Shown here: piece after piece, positions 8,409 to 17,048 of the stretch
Layout of the letters: the number at the start of each line of letters is the position of its first letter
How positions within the stretch are numbered: position 1 is the first letter of the stretch
DNA from: an uncultured Verrucomicrobia subdivision 3 bacterium
Lineage (GTDB): Bacteria > Verrucomicrobiota > Verrucomicrobiae > Limisphaerales > UBA11358
Length of the DNA: 51,403 bases
Assembly (NCBI GenBank): GCA_903921455.1
Contig: CAIXPZ010000253.1
Location: 1 to 51,403, forward strand
Direction: 5' to 3'
The notes under the pieces: generated by a model
What the model saw: the letters and a program-made list of their open reading frames with translations, nothing else
What the model was told of the DNA's origin: nothing
Database searches by the model: none
Program-made: the position numbers and the translations under genes

Positions 8409-10274
8409 ATGACTGCCGCGCGCACGGATAAAAAAACCTCATTACTCATCTGCGTCGCGCTCGCGCTCGGCACCCTGGCACTCTACGGGCGGGTGATCGG
8501 TTATCCATTCATCCAGTTCGACGATGTGGATTACATCTCCGCCAATCCGGACGTCACCGGCGGATTAAACTGGCCGAACGTGGTCTGGGCTTTTAATGGC
8601 GCCCATGTCGGAAACTGGCATCCGCTGACCTGGCTATCGCACATGCTGGACTGCCAATGCTTCGGGCTGCAGGCGGGCTACCATCATCTGGTCAACGTCC
8701 TGTGGCACACCGCCAACAGCCTGCTCTTGTTTTGGTTTCTCCTGGCCACCACCGGATTCCGATGGCGGAGCGCCTGCGTGGCCGCCCTGTTTGCCTGGCA
8801 TCCGCTCCATGTGGAATCCGTCGCATGGGTGGCGGAACGCAAAGACGGGTTGAGCACGTTCTTCTGGCTGCTGACACTCCTCGCCTACGCGCGCTATGCC
8901 CAGGGCAAAGCAAACGCCCTGGCGGGAACCGCAGCGCCCGGCACCCGGCACCCGTTCCGCTTTTACGCGCTGGCGCTAGGCGCTTATGCCCTAGCCATCA
9001 TGAGCAAGCCGATGGTGGTCACCCTGCCGTTTGTGCTATTGCTCCTGGATTACTGGCCGCTCCAGCGGCTGCCGGCTGCCAGTTTCCAGTTTTCGATCTG
9101 GAAACGGATTCTAATCGAAAAAATCCCTTTCGCACTGCTGTCGTTAGCGCTGTGCGTCGGAACCTTTCTTGCACAAGACGGTTCGGGGGCGGTCATGAAC
9201 ATGGCGCGAGCCAGCCGGTTGGGCAACATCCCGGTTTCCTATGTGCGCTACCTGTCCAAGACCTTCTGGCCGGCGGATCTGTCCATTTATTATCCCTACA
9301 TCCACGACTGGTCGATCGCCGCCAGCGCCGGCTCAGCGCTGGTGCTGCTATTGATCTCCGGACTGGCGCTGGTGCTCATCCGGCGGCAGCCCTGGCTGAT
9401 GGTTGGCTGGTTCTGGTTTCTGGGCACACTGGTTCCAGCCATCGGCTTCGTGCAAGTCGGCCTGCAATCCATGGCGGATCGCTACACCTATATCCCCAGT
9501 ATCGGGCTGTTTATCGTGATCGTTTGGGGCGTCTGCGAATTCTACCAACGGCGGCCGGCTTTCAAGCCATCCCTGCCGCTGATCGGCGGGGCGGCACTGG
9601 TCGCCTGTGTGGTGACCACCACCCTCCAGCTCTCTTACTGGCAAAGCAGCGTCAAACTCTTCTTTCATGCGGTGGACACAACCACCGACAATTTCGTGGC
9701 GCTGAACAGTCTGGGCTGCGCCTTGAAGGAAATCGGACGGAACGATGAAGCCATCAAGGTTTTTGAAGAATCCATCCGGATCGAATCTCATTACTGGCCA
9801 TCCCACCGCAACCTCGCCATGAGTTTGCTGGACAAGCACGAGCCCGATGCGGCCTTCCAGCGCTTTAACGCCGTGCTGAACCTCAAGCCGGACGATGCCA
9901 GCCTGCGCTACGAACTCAGTCTCTATCTGCTCGGGTATCAACGGATTGAAGCCGCCAAAACCCAGTTGGCGGCGGCGCTGGTCCTGAACCCAGCCTATCC
10001 TGAAGCCCACGATCTGCTAGGGGCCATCGCCCGGCAACAAGCAAAACCAGCAGAAGCCATCCCGCATTTTTTGCAGGCCCTGAAACTAAATCCCAACTAC
10101 GCCGAGGCGCAGTTCAATCTCGGTTTAGCGTTAGAACAACAAGGCCAGTTCCGCGAGGCGGTCGGGCATTATCGCGTCGCCCGGCGCCTGGCCCCGGATT
10201 CCCCGGCGATCGTGAAGGCCCTGAAACAAATCCTGGCCGCGCATCCGGAATTGAAATTAACGTCCGAACCCTGA
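8409..10274 (+). CDS. TMTC-like membrane glycosyltransferase with C-terminal TPRs
   Basis: Protein of 621 residues: about ten hydrophobic segments over residues 10-415, then tetratricopeptide repeats (about 430-610). The first loop carries QFDDVDYI with two adjacent aspartates (38, 39), the place and form of the catalytic acidic pair in GT-C enzymes such as the TMTC O-mannosyltransferases; the family blocks HPLHVESVAWVAERKD and MADRYTYIPSIG are present. By analogy it would move a sugar from a polyprenyl donor to an exported protein or glycan; the substrate cannot be told from the sequence. The gene that follows is a paralogue with long identical nucleotide blocks. Co-transcription with hisK upstream and the next two genes is likely from spacings of 3-46 nt. 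Confidence 0.88.
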   Translation: MTAARTDKKTSLLICVALALGTLALYGRVIGYPFIQFDDVDYISANPDVTGGLNWPNVVWAFNGAHVGNWHPLTWLSHMLDCQCFGLQAGYHHLVNVLWHTANSLLLFWFLLATTGFRWRSACVAALFAWHPLHVESVAWVAERKDGLSTFFWLLTLLAYARYAQGKANALAGTAAPGTRHPFRFYALALGAYALAIMSKPMVVTLPFVLLLLDYWPLQRLPAASFQFSIWKRILIEKIPFALLSLALCVGTFLAQDGSGAVMNMARASRLGNIPVSYVRYLSKTFWPADLSIYYPYIHDWSIAASAGSALVLLLISGLALVLIRRQPWLMVGWFWFLGTLVPAIGFVQVGLQSMADRYTYIPSIGLFIVIVWGVCEFYQRRPAFKPSLPLIGGAALVACVVTTTLQLSYWQSSVKLFFHAVDTTTDNFVALNSLGCALKEIGRNDEAIKVFEESIRIESHYWPSHRNLAMSLLDKHEPDAAFQRFNAVLNLKPDDASLRYELSLYLLGYQRIEAAKTQLAAALVLNPAYPEAHDLLGAIARQQAKPAEAIPHFLQALKLNPNYAEAQFNLGLALEQQGQFREAVGHYRVARRLAPDSPAIVKALKQILAAHPELKLTSEP

Positions 10275-10320
10275 AGCACCGGATGCCAGACCGTTCTGAA
10301 AATTTAACCGCCCGCCGACC

Positions 10321-13038
10321 ATGACCAAGATTTTTGCCCGCCGATCCAGCCGCCACATCACCGCCGGCATTGGCCTGGCGCTGGCGCTCGGCACCCTGGC
10401 GCTCTACTGGCCGGCCACCCATTTTCCCTTCATCAACTTCGACGATGACGAATACATCGCCGACAACCCCGTCACCCAAGCCGGGCTGACCTGGCACGGA
10501 CTGGCCTGGGCTTTCAACGGCATCCACATCGGCAACTGGCACCCGGCGACCTGGCTGTCCCACATGGTGGACTGCCAGATTTTCGGAGTAAATGCGGGCG
10601 GCCATCATCTCATCAATGTCCTGTTTCACATCGCCAACAGCCTGCTGCTCTTTTGGTTTTTGCGCACCACCACCGGCGCCCAATGGCGGAGCGCCGGCGT
10701 CGCCGCCCTGTTCGCGTGGCATCCGCTCCATGTGGAATCCGTCGTTTGGGTCTCCGAGCGCAAAGACGTGTTAAGCACATTCTTCTGGCTGCTAACCCTC
10801 CTCGCCTACGCGCGCTACGCGCAAGGCAAGGCAAGCGACCCAACAACCACCCTGCCCCGCGCCACCCGCAACCCGTCACGCTTTTACGCGCTGGCGCTGG
10901 CATTTTGCGCCCTCGCGCTGCTTTCCAAACCGATGGCCGTGACGCTGCCCTTCACCCTGCTGCTGGTGGATGTGTGGCCGCTGAAGCGAATCAACCATGG
11001 CGAATTGTGGCCGGCAGAATGGCGGAGGCTGCTGCTCGAAAAAATTCCATTTTTCTTTTTAGCGTTCGCCCTCTGCGCCGTGACGTTTCTCGCCCAACGC
11101 GGCGCCGGCGCGGTCAGCCCGGTGGAATGGCCGAGCCGGCTCGGCAATGTTCCCGTCGCCTACGCGCGCTATCTGGCCAAGACATTGTGGCCGACGGATC
11201 TCGCCATCGTTTATCCCTACGTCTATCAATGGCCAGCCGCCGCCATCGCCGGGAGCGTGGGGTTGCTGGGTTTACTCTCGGGGCTGGCACTGATCCGGCT
11301 TCGCCGCCAACCCTGGCTGGCATCCGGATGGTTCTGGTTTCTGGGCACGCTGGTGCCGGTCATCGGCTTCGTGCAGGTCGGCGCCCAAGCCATGGCGGAT
11401 CGCTACAGCTACATTCCCAGCATCGGCCTGCTCATCGCATTCGTCTGGGGCGCGGCGGAGCTGTGCGCGGCGCGCCCCAACGGAAAACTGGTGCTCGCGC
11501 TCATCGGCGGCAGCGCGCTGACTGGCTGCGTGCTGGCGGCGTCCCTGCAAATAGCCTACTGGCGCAGCACGGACAGCCTGTTCCTGCATGCGCTGGAAGT
11601 GACGCAAAATAATTATGTGGCGGAAAACGTGCTGGGCAAATGCTTCGAGAAAGCCGGCGACAACGCCGCGGCCCGCGTGCTTTATGAGGATGCGGTCCGC
11701 ATCGAGCCGCGCTATGCCATCAGCCAGTATAATCTCGGCCTGCTGTTTGCCTGGCTGAACGGCACAACCCGCGCCGTGTGGCGCAGCGCCATGGTGGCGG
11801 CGTTGTTCGCCTGGCATCCGCTCCATGTGGAATCCGTCGCGTGGGTGGCCGAACGCAAGGACGTCCTAAGCGCATTTTTCTGGCTACTGGCTTTGCTGGC
11901 TTATACGCGCTATGCGAGGCGCCCCCGCCCGGACGCCTATCTGCTGGTGCTGCTGTTGTTCCTGTGCGGCCTGATGGCCAAGCCAATGGTGGTGACGCTG
12001 CCCCTGGTTCTGCTGCTGGCGGACGTCTGGCCGCTGAACCGGATGCAGATCCCGGAGCTGGGATTCCGGAATTTGAAATGGCTGATCGTGGAAAAACTGC
12101 CGTTGGTCGTCCTGGCCGTCGCCGCCAGCAGCGTCAATTACCTTGCTCAGAAAGCGGGAGGCGCCACGTGGTCGGCGGATGCGTTGCCCCTGCCAGTGCG
12201 CCTCGCCAACGCCACCGTTTCCTATGTGCGCTACCTGTCCAAAACCTTCTGGCCGGCGGATCTGGCGGTGATTTATCCCTACCAAAAAGACTGGCCCGGG
12301 TGGTTCGTGCTCACGGCGGCGGCGCTTCTCCTCATCTGGTCGGGAACCGTGGTGCTGCGCTTGCGGCAAAACCCATTCCTGTTCTTTGGCTGGTTTTATT
12401 TTGCGGGCACACTGGTGCCCACCATCGGCCTGGTGCAAGTCGGCCCGCAGGCGATGGCGGACCGCTATATGTATCTGCCGAGTATCGGGCTGTTCGTCTT
12501 GATCGTTTGGGGCGTCGATGAGCTCCTAAAGAATCGACCGCGACACCAACAAATCGCCGCCACCGCGGGTACGGTGGTTCTCGCAGGCTGCCTCGCCACC
12601 ACTTCGCTCCAGTTGTCGCACTGGCAAAACAGCTTGAAACTATTCCGGCACACGGTCGAAGTCACCACGGATAATTACACCGCCGACGCGTATCTCGGCG
12701 GCGTGCTGGAAGATGCAGGTTTGAACGACGCCGCCATCCTGTTCTATGCGGAGTCCGTCCGCATCGCCCCGCTGTTCACGATTGGCCAGTGGGATCTCGG
12801 CCTGGCCCTGCTACGCAAAGGTCACGCCGATGAGGCCAGCGACCATCTGGCCGTCGCGGCCCAGCTCGCTCCCGGCGATCCGGTAATCCGGTGCTATTAT
12901 GGCAAGGCGCTCGCCGCCGCCGAAAAATATGACGAGGCCAAGAGCCAATTCACCGAGGCATTGCGCCTCAAACCCGACTACGCCGAAGCGCAAAAACAAT
13001 TGTCCCACTTGCTCAATGATCACCCTGAATTAAAATAA
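10321..13038 (+). CDS. chimeric TMTC-like protein: complete membrane unit fused to a headless second unit
   Basis: Protein of 905 residues made of two paralogous units. Unit 1 (about 1-475) is like the preceding gene: NFDDDEYI with the acidic pair at 41-42, the membrane core, MADRYSYIPSIG, then the beginning of a TPR region. At about residue 475 (nt 11738-11755) the TPR text YNLGLLF passes directly into AWLNGTTRAVWRSAMV, the middle of a second membrane unit. Unit 2 (about 476-905) has HPLHVESVAWVAERKD, MADRYMYLPSIG and complete TPRs but lacks the first ~100-130 residues including the acidic pair. An in-frame deletion between two tandem genes, joining at the shared CTGCTGTTTGCCTGG-like text, explains this best. 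Unit 1 could still be active; unit 2 should lack catalysis. Confidence 0.88.
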   Translation: MTKIFARRSSRHITAGIGLALALGTLALYWPATHFPFINFDDDEYIADNPVTQAGLTWHGLAWAFNGIHIGNWHPATWLSHMVDCQIFGVNAGGHHLINVLFHIANSLLLFWFLRTTTGAQWRSAGVAALFAWHPLHVESVVWVSERKDVLSTFFWLLTLLAYARYAQGKASDPTTTLPRATRNPSRFYALALAFCALALLSKPMAVTLPFTLLLVDVWPLKRINHGELWPAEWRRLLLEKIPFFFLAFALCAVTFLAQRGAGAVSPVEWPSRLGNVPVAYARYLAKTLWPTDLAIVYPYVYQWPAAAIAGSVGLLGLLSGLALIRLRRQPWLASGWFWFLGTLVPVIGFVQVGAQAMADRYSYIPSIGLLIAFVWGAAELCAARPNGKLVLALIGGSALTGCVLAASLQIAYWRSTDSLFLHALEVTQNNYVAENVLGKCFEKAGDNAAARVLYEDAVRIEPRYAISQYNLGLLFAWLNGTTRAVWRSAMVAALFAWHPLHVESVAWVAERKDVLSAFFWLLALLAYTRYARRPRPDAYLLVLLLFLCGLMAKPMVVTLPLVLLLADVWPLNRMQIPELGFRNLKWLIVEKLPLVVLAVAASSVNYLAQKAGGATWSADALPLPVRLANATVSYVRYLSKTFWPADLAVIYPYQKDWPGWFVLTAAALLLIWSGTVVLRLRQNPFLFFGWFYFAGTLVPTIGLVQVGPQAMADRYMYLPSIGLFVLIVWGVDELLKNRPRHQQIAATAGTVVLAGCLATTSLQLSHWQNSLKLFRHTVEVTTDNYTADAYLGGVLEDAGLNDAAILFYAESVRIAPLFTIGQWDLGLALLRKGHADEASDHLAVAAQLAPGDPVIRCYYGKALAAAEKYDEAKSQFTEALRLKPDYAEAQKQLSHLLNDHPELK

Positions 13039-13045
13039 CCATTCC

Positions 13046-13819
13046 ATGAAACATCGAAATCTATTCACCACGTTGGCGCTGTTAATCACCACGAGTATCA
13101 GCTTCGCCGAGGCCGCTCCGGATAACCTGCAGCTTTTTCTGCTCATCGGTCAGTCGAACATGGCGGGCCGGGGCAAGGTGGAGCCGCAGGACGAAGTCAT
13201 AAATCCGCAGATCTTCATGTTCACGAAGGCGCAGCAATGGGTGCCCGCCAAAGACCCGTTGCATTTTGACAAGCCGATGGTGGCGGGGGTGGGGCTGGGC
13301 TCGGAATTCGCCCGCCAAATTGCGGCCAAGAATCCAAAACTTACCGTGGGGCTGATTCCATGCGCGATGGGGGGAACCAGTCTTGATCAATGGAAAGCCG
13401 GGGGATTGCTCTACTCCAATGCCGTTGCCCGCACCCGCGAAGCGATGAAGCACGGCAAGCTGGCGGGCATTCTCTGGCATCAGGGCGAAGCCGATAGCAG
13501 TCATTCCAAGGTGACGACTTACGGGGAACGTTTTGCGACGATGATTAGCCAATTGCGCAAAGATCTACAGGCGGAAAACGTGCCGGTGGTAATCGGTGAA
13601 CTCGGACGTTTTCGCGCTACCAGCCAGGAGTTCAATGCCGCATTGCCGGAGATTTCCCGTCATGTGCCGCTGTGCGCCTTTGTGACCGCAGAGAATCTCG
13701 CCGACAACGGTGATCAACTGCATTTTAACGCGCCATCGCTGCGGATTTTCGGCCAACGGTATGCCGCTGCATTCCTGACGTTAAAAACTCAAACTCCGGT
13801 GGAAAAATCCAAACAATAG
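13046..13819 (+). CDS. exported SASA-domain carbohydrate esterase (sialate O-acetylesterase-like)
   Basis: Protein of 257 residues with a signal peptide (MKHRNLFTTLALLITTSISF, cleavage after Ala-rich residues near 24). The rest is an SGNH-type SASA domain (DUF303): LIGQSNMAGRG with nucleophile Ser37, a CAMGGTSLDQW block, WHQGEADS, and a C-terminal DQLHF giving the Asp223/His226 pair. Such enzymes remove acetyl groups from sugars such as sialic acid or xylan. It begins 7 nt after the TMTC chimera, so the operon may combine glycan attachment with deacetylation outside the cell; that is inference. Confidence 0.9.
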   Translation: MKHRNLFTTLALLITTSISFAEAAPDNLQLFLLIGQSNMAGRGKVEPQDEVINPQIFMFTKAQQWVPAKDPLHFDKPMVAGVGLGSEFARQIAAKNPKLTVGLIPCAMGGTSLDQWKAGGLLYSNAVARTREAMKHGKLAGILWHQGEADSSHSKVTTYGERFATMISQLRKDLQAENVPVVIGELGRFRATSQEFNAALPEISRHVPLCAFVTAENLADNGDQLHFNAPSLRIFGQRYAAAFLTLKTQTPVEKSKQ

Positions 13820-13880
13820 ACCGGATCAGGGATAGACATCCGCTCGACATCACTGCCCGATTTTGAAAAACTCCGCGCCG

Positions 13881-14483
13881 ATGAAACAAGCAATCGTCAC
13901 GTTGGACATGGAAGGCGTGCTGACACCCGAAATCTGGATTGCCGTCGCCGAGAAAACCGGCATCCCCGAACTGCGCCGCACCACGCGCGACGAACCGGAC
14001 TACGACAAGCTGATGCATTATCGCATCGGCATCCTCGACCGGCACGGCATCAAGCTCTCGAACATCCAGGAAGTCATCGGCACGCTCAACCCCCTGCCCG
14101 GCGGCAAGGAATTTCTCGATGAACTCCGCTCCCTGGTGCCAGTCATCATCTTGTCCGACACCTTCGAACAGTTTGCGCAGCCGCTGATAAAGAAACTGAA
14201 CTGGCCGACGCTCTTCTGCCACCGGCTGACCGTCGCGAACGACCGCATCACCGGCTACCAGCTGCGGCAGCCGAACCAGAAGCAAAAATCCGTCGCCGCT
14301 TTGAAGTCGTTGAACTATCACGTCATCTCCGCCGGCGACTCTTACAATGACACCGCCATGCTCGGCGAAGCGAACATCGGCTTTCTCATCCACGCGCCGG
14401 CGAATGTGATAAAGGAATTTCCCCAGTTCCCAGCCGTCGAGTCGCATGCGGAACTGCTGCAGCTCATCAAAGGAGCCCTCTGA
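13881..14483 (+). CDS. thrH: ThrH: phosphoserine phosphatase / homoserine phosphotransferase
   Basis: HAD-superfamily protein of 200 residues that closely follows Pseudomonas ThrH, which hydrolyses phosphoserine and can pass phosphate to homoserine. HAD motif I is LDMEGVLTPEIW (family usually LDLEGVL), motif II is ILSDTF, and motif IV is AGDSYNDTAML, followed by HAPANVIKEFPQFPAV, typical of this subfamily. I chose the ATG at 13881 rather than a TTG at 13863 because ThrH proteins begin right before the first beta strand. The stop TGA shares bases with the ATG of the M50 protease gene (TGATG), so the two are probably translationally coupled. Confidence 0.92.
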   Translation: MKQAIVTLDMEGVLTPEIWIAVAEKTGIPELRRTTRDEPDYDKLMHYRIGILDRHGIKLSNIQEVIGTLNPLPGGKEFLDELRSLVPVIILSDTFEQFAQPLIKKLNWPTLFCHRLTVANDRITGYQLRQPNQKQKSVAALKSLNYHVISAGDSYNDTAMLGEANIGFLIHAPANVIKEFPQFPAVESHAELLQLIKGAL

Positions 14484-15400
14484 TGCCGACGCGCAACGGT
14501 TCTATTAAATTATTCCGGTTGCTGGGGATTGACGTCTATATCCACTGGGCGTGGTTTTTGGCGTTCCTGTATTTCACCAGCCGGCCGCACGCCTATTCCA
14601 ACTACGGCTGGAGCGCGCTGGAAATCCTGTCGCTGTTTCTCATCGTGCTCACGCACGAATTCGGCCACGCGCTGGCGTGCCGCTCGGTGGGCGGATCGGC
14701 CAACCTTATCGTGCTCTGGCCGCTCGGCGGCGTGGCCTACGTCAACCCGCCGCAACGTCCGGGCGCACAACTCTGGAGCATCGCCGCGGGACCGCTGGTG
14801 AACGTGGTGCTGGCCCCCGTCCTGATCGGCCTCGTGGTGCTTGGCCGGCAATCCGGCTGGGACGAAGGTTTTCCGGACGCATTCCTGCTGCTGACGAATG
14901 TGCGGGACATCAACATCGTCCTTCTCATCTTTAACATGATGCCGGTCTATCCGCTCGACGGCGGACAAATCCTGCGGTCGCTCCTGTGGTTTCCGTTTGG
15001 CCGCGCCAACAGTCTGATGGCAGCCAGCGTGATCGGTTTTATCGGTGTGGCCGGATTGATTCTGCTGGCCATCCTCGCCAAATCTTTTTGGACCGGGATC
15101 ATGGCCGCGTTCATCCTGATGAATTGCTGGGGCGGCTTGAAGCAAGCGCGCGTGCTGGCGAAGGTCGCCAAAATTCCGCGGCGGGATGGTTTCGCCTGCC
15201 CCTCCTGCAAATCTGCGCCGCCACTGGGCGAACTCTGGCGTTGCGGACAATGCCGTCAGGCTTTCGACACGTTCCTGACCCAGGGAGTTTGTCCGCATTG
15301 CAACACCCGCTTCGATCTCACGCAATGCCTCGACTGCGGCACGCGATTCCCAATGAGCGAATGGCGGCTGCCGCCGGACGGATTCAATCCTCCGCCTTGA
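14483..15400 (+). CDS. site-2-protease-like M50 metallopeptidase with C-terminal zinc ribbons
   Basis: Protein of 305 residues with about six membrane segments. The zinc site is HEFGH (58-62) with the third ligand in PVYPLDGGQ (Asp159), as in M50B rhomboid-sized intramembrane proteases; the N-terminal GIDVYIHWAWF is also typical. Residues about 235-295 form a cytosolic tail with four CxxC pairs (CPSC, CGQC, CPHC, CLDC), that is, two zinc ribbons of double-CxxC type. Such a tail could bind substrate or nucleic acid; it is not part of the core family. The start overlaps the thrH stop, and the 3' end overlaps the convergent gpsA gene by 17 nt. Confidence 0.9.
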   Translation: MPTRNGSIKLFRLLGIDVYIHWAWFLAFLYFTSRPHAYSNYGWSALEILSLFLIVLTHEFGHALACRSVGGSANLIVLWPLGGVAYVNPPQRPGAQLWSIAAGPLVNVVLAPVLIGLVVLGRQSGWDEGFPDAFLLLTNVRDINIVLLIFNMMPVYPLDGGQILRSLLWFPFGRANSLMAASVIGFIGVAGLILLAILAKSFWTGIMAAFILMNCWGGLKQARVLAKVAKIPRRDGFACPSCKSAPPLGELWRCGQCRQAFDTFLTQGVCPHCNTRFDLTQCLDCGTRFPMSEWRLPPDGFNPPP

Positions 15401-16361
15401 ATGCCCGCGAAATCAAATCGCGCACGGCCAGCTTCGGATTCTTGCCTTCGTAAAGCATCGCGTAAACCTCGTCAATGATCGGTGTGGGGACTTGCTTTTC
15501 CCTGGCCAGCCGGTGCGCCGAACGCGCGGTGGGATAGCCTTCCGCCAGCTTCGGATGCGACGCTTGAATCGCCGCCATCGTCTCGCCGCGCCCGATCCGT
15601 TCGCCCAGGTCACGGTTGCGGCTCTGTTTTGAAAAACACGTCAGCATCAAGTCGCCCAGCCCGCTCAGGCCGGAAAAAGTATCGGGCTGCGCCCCGCAGA
15701 CCACGCCCAGCCGGCGCATTTCCGACAGCGCCCGGGTCACGAGTCCGGCCTTCGTGTTGTCGCCGTAGCCGAGCCCGTCGCTCACGCCCGCGCCGACGGC
15801 GATGACATTCTTCAACGCGCCGCCGTATTCCACACCGAGTATGTCCGTGCTGCGGTAAATGCGAAATTCCGGCCGATGAAACAGCCCCTGCACCGTGTGC
15901 GCCGTGGCGTCGCTCGCGCTCGCGCAGGCGACCGTGGTGGGAATGCCCAGCGCCACTTCGCGGGCGAAGCTCGGACCGGACAGCGCGACGACTTTATCCG
16001 CCGTGGTCTGCTCAAGCAATATGCGGCTCATCGTCTCGCCCGTTTCAAACTCAATGCCTTTCGTGACGCTGACGAAAATTCCCGGATGCCCTTTCAACTT
16101 CACCGCCACATCGCGAAAGAACTGCGAGGGAATTGCGAGCACCAGACAGTCGCGCCCCGCGACGGCCGCCGCAAAATCGGTTTCCGTCTGCCAGTCCACC
16201 GGCAGCTTCACGCCCGGCAACAGCCGTTCGCTGCGGCCCTGCTTCAATTCAGCGAGCAGCGCCGCGTTGATATCCCAAAGCGTGACCGCGTGGCCGTTTT
16301 CGTGGAGAACTTTTGCGAGCGCCGCGCCCCAGGCGCCCGCGCCGAGAATGGTTATCTTCAT
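15384..16361 (-). CDS. gpsA: glycerol-3-phosphate dehydrogenase [NAD(P)+]
   Basis: Protein of 325 residues that reduces dihydroxyacetone phosphate to sn-glycerol 3-phosphate, the backbone of phospholipids. The N-terminal Rossmann motif is ILGAGAWGAALA (4-15), followed by SVTKGIE, SGPSFAREVALGIPT, and the catalytic region GALKNVIAVGAGVSDGLGYG with NTKAGLVTR. Length and motifs are normal for GpsA. Its ATG overlaps the plsY stop by 4 nt, so PlsY and its substrate supplier are made from one transcript. The last codons overlap the convergent M50 gene. Confidence 0.96.
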   Translation of the reverse strand: MKITILGAGAWGAALAKVLHENGHAVTLWDINAALLAELKQGRSERLLPGVKLPVDWQTETDFAAAVAGRDCLVLAIPSQFFRDVAVKLKGHPGIFVSVTKGIEFETGETMSRILLEQTTADKVVALSGPSFAREVALGIPTTVACASASDATAHTVQGLFHRPEFRIYRSTDILGVEYGGALKNVIAVGAGVSDGLGYGDNTKAGLVTRALSEMRRLGVVCGAQPDTFSGLSGLGDLMLTCFSKQSRNRDLGERIGRGETMAAIQASHPKLAEGYPTARSAHRLAREKQVPTPIIDEVYAMLYEGKNPKLAVRDLISRAFKAED

Positions 16362-17002
16362 GTCGCCTCTTTCTTTTCAGTCTTTCTGCCCAGCCGGTTT
16401 TCGGTTCCCGCCCGCAGCCGTTGCAGGTTGGATTTATGTTTGTATATCGCCATCGCCCCGAGCGCCGTGGTTACGATGCCGAGAAATAAATTATGCGGCG
16501 TCATCACCCAGACCGTCACCGGCAACGCCACCGCCGCCGCGATAGAACCGACGGAAACATATTTCGTGAGCAGGATCGCTAGAATGAACACTCCCAGCGC
16601 AATCAACATGGCCCACGGCGCCAGCGCCAGGTAAACGCCCGCCGTCGTCGCGATGCCCTTGCCGCCTTTGAATTTCAGCCAGCAGGTATAGTTGTGCCCC
16701 AGAACAGCGAAAATGCCGGCGACGATGAAATGGGTTTCGTAGCTGGCGTCGGGTGTGCTCGTAAAGAGATGCAAAAACAAGTTGCACAACCACACTGCGC
16801 CGTAGCCCTTCAGCGCGTCCATCAGCAGCACAAAGATCCCCGCCGGCTTGCCCAGCACGCGCATGGCGTTCGTCGCGCCGATGTTCCCGCTGCCCACGCT
16901 GCGGATGTCGATGCCCTTGGCCTTTGCCACCAGAAAGCCCGTCGGAATCGAGCCGAGCAGATACGCGCCGAGCGCGGTTAGAATGTATGCAAGAACTGGC
17001 AC
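16358..17002 (-). CDS. plsY: acyl-phosphate:glycerol-3-phosphate acyltransferase PlsY
   Basis: Integral membrane enzyme of 214 residues that moves an acyl group from acyl phosphate to glycerol 3-phosphate, the first step of phospholipid synthesis. Family motifs: GSIPTGFLVAKAKGIDIR, GSGNIGATNAMR and FKGGKGIATTAGV, plus four to five further membrane segments; the C-terminus is long and basic. It starts with GTG, has no Shine-Dalgarno-like sequence, and has TAGAGT 6 nt before the start, so a leaderless mRNA is likely. The next gene is gpsA, overlapping by 4 nt. Confidence 0.95.
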   Translation of the reverse strand: MPVLAYILTALGAYLLGSIPTGFLVAKAKGIDIRSVGSGNIGATNAMRVLGKPAGIFVLLMDALKGYGAVWLCNLFLHLFTSTPDASYETHFIVAGIFAVLGHNYTCWLKFKGGKGIATTAGVYLALAPWAMLIALGVFILAILLTKYVSVGSIAAAVALPVTVWVMTPHNLFLGIVTTALGAMAIYKHKSNLQRLRAGTENRLGRKTEKKEAT

Positions 17003-17008
17003 GGCGCT

Positions 17009-17037
17009 ACTCTAACGGTTGCCGGTCACCGGTTGAA
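17009..17037 (-). promoter_or_regulatory. predicted leaderless promoter of plsY-gpsA
   Basis: On the minus strand TTCAAC, 17 nt, TAGAGT, then 6 nt to the GTG start of plsY. A sigma-70-like factor would start transcription at about the first base of the start codon. Confidence 0.45.
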
Positions 17038-17048
17038 AGTTGAAAGTT

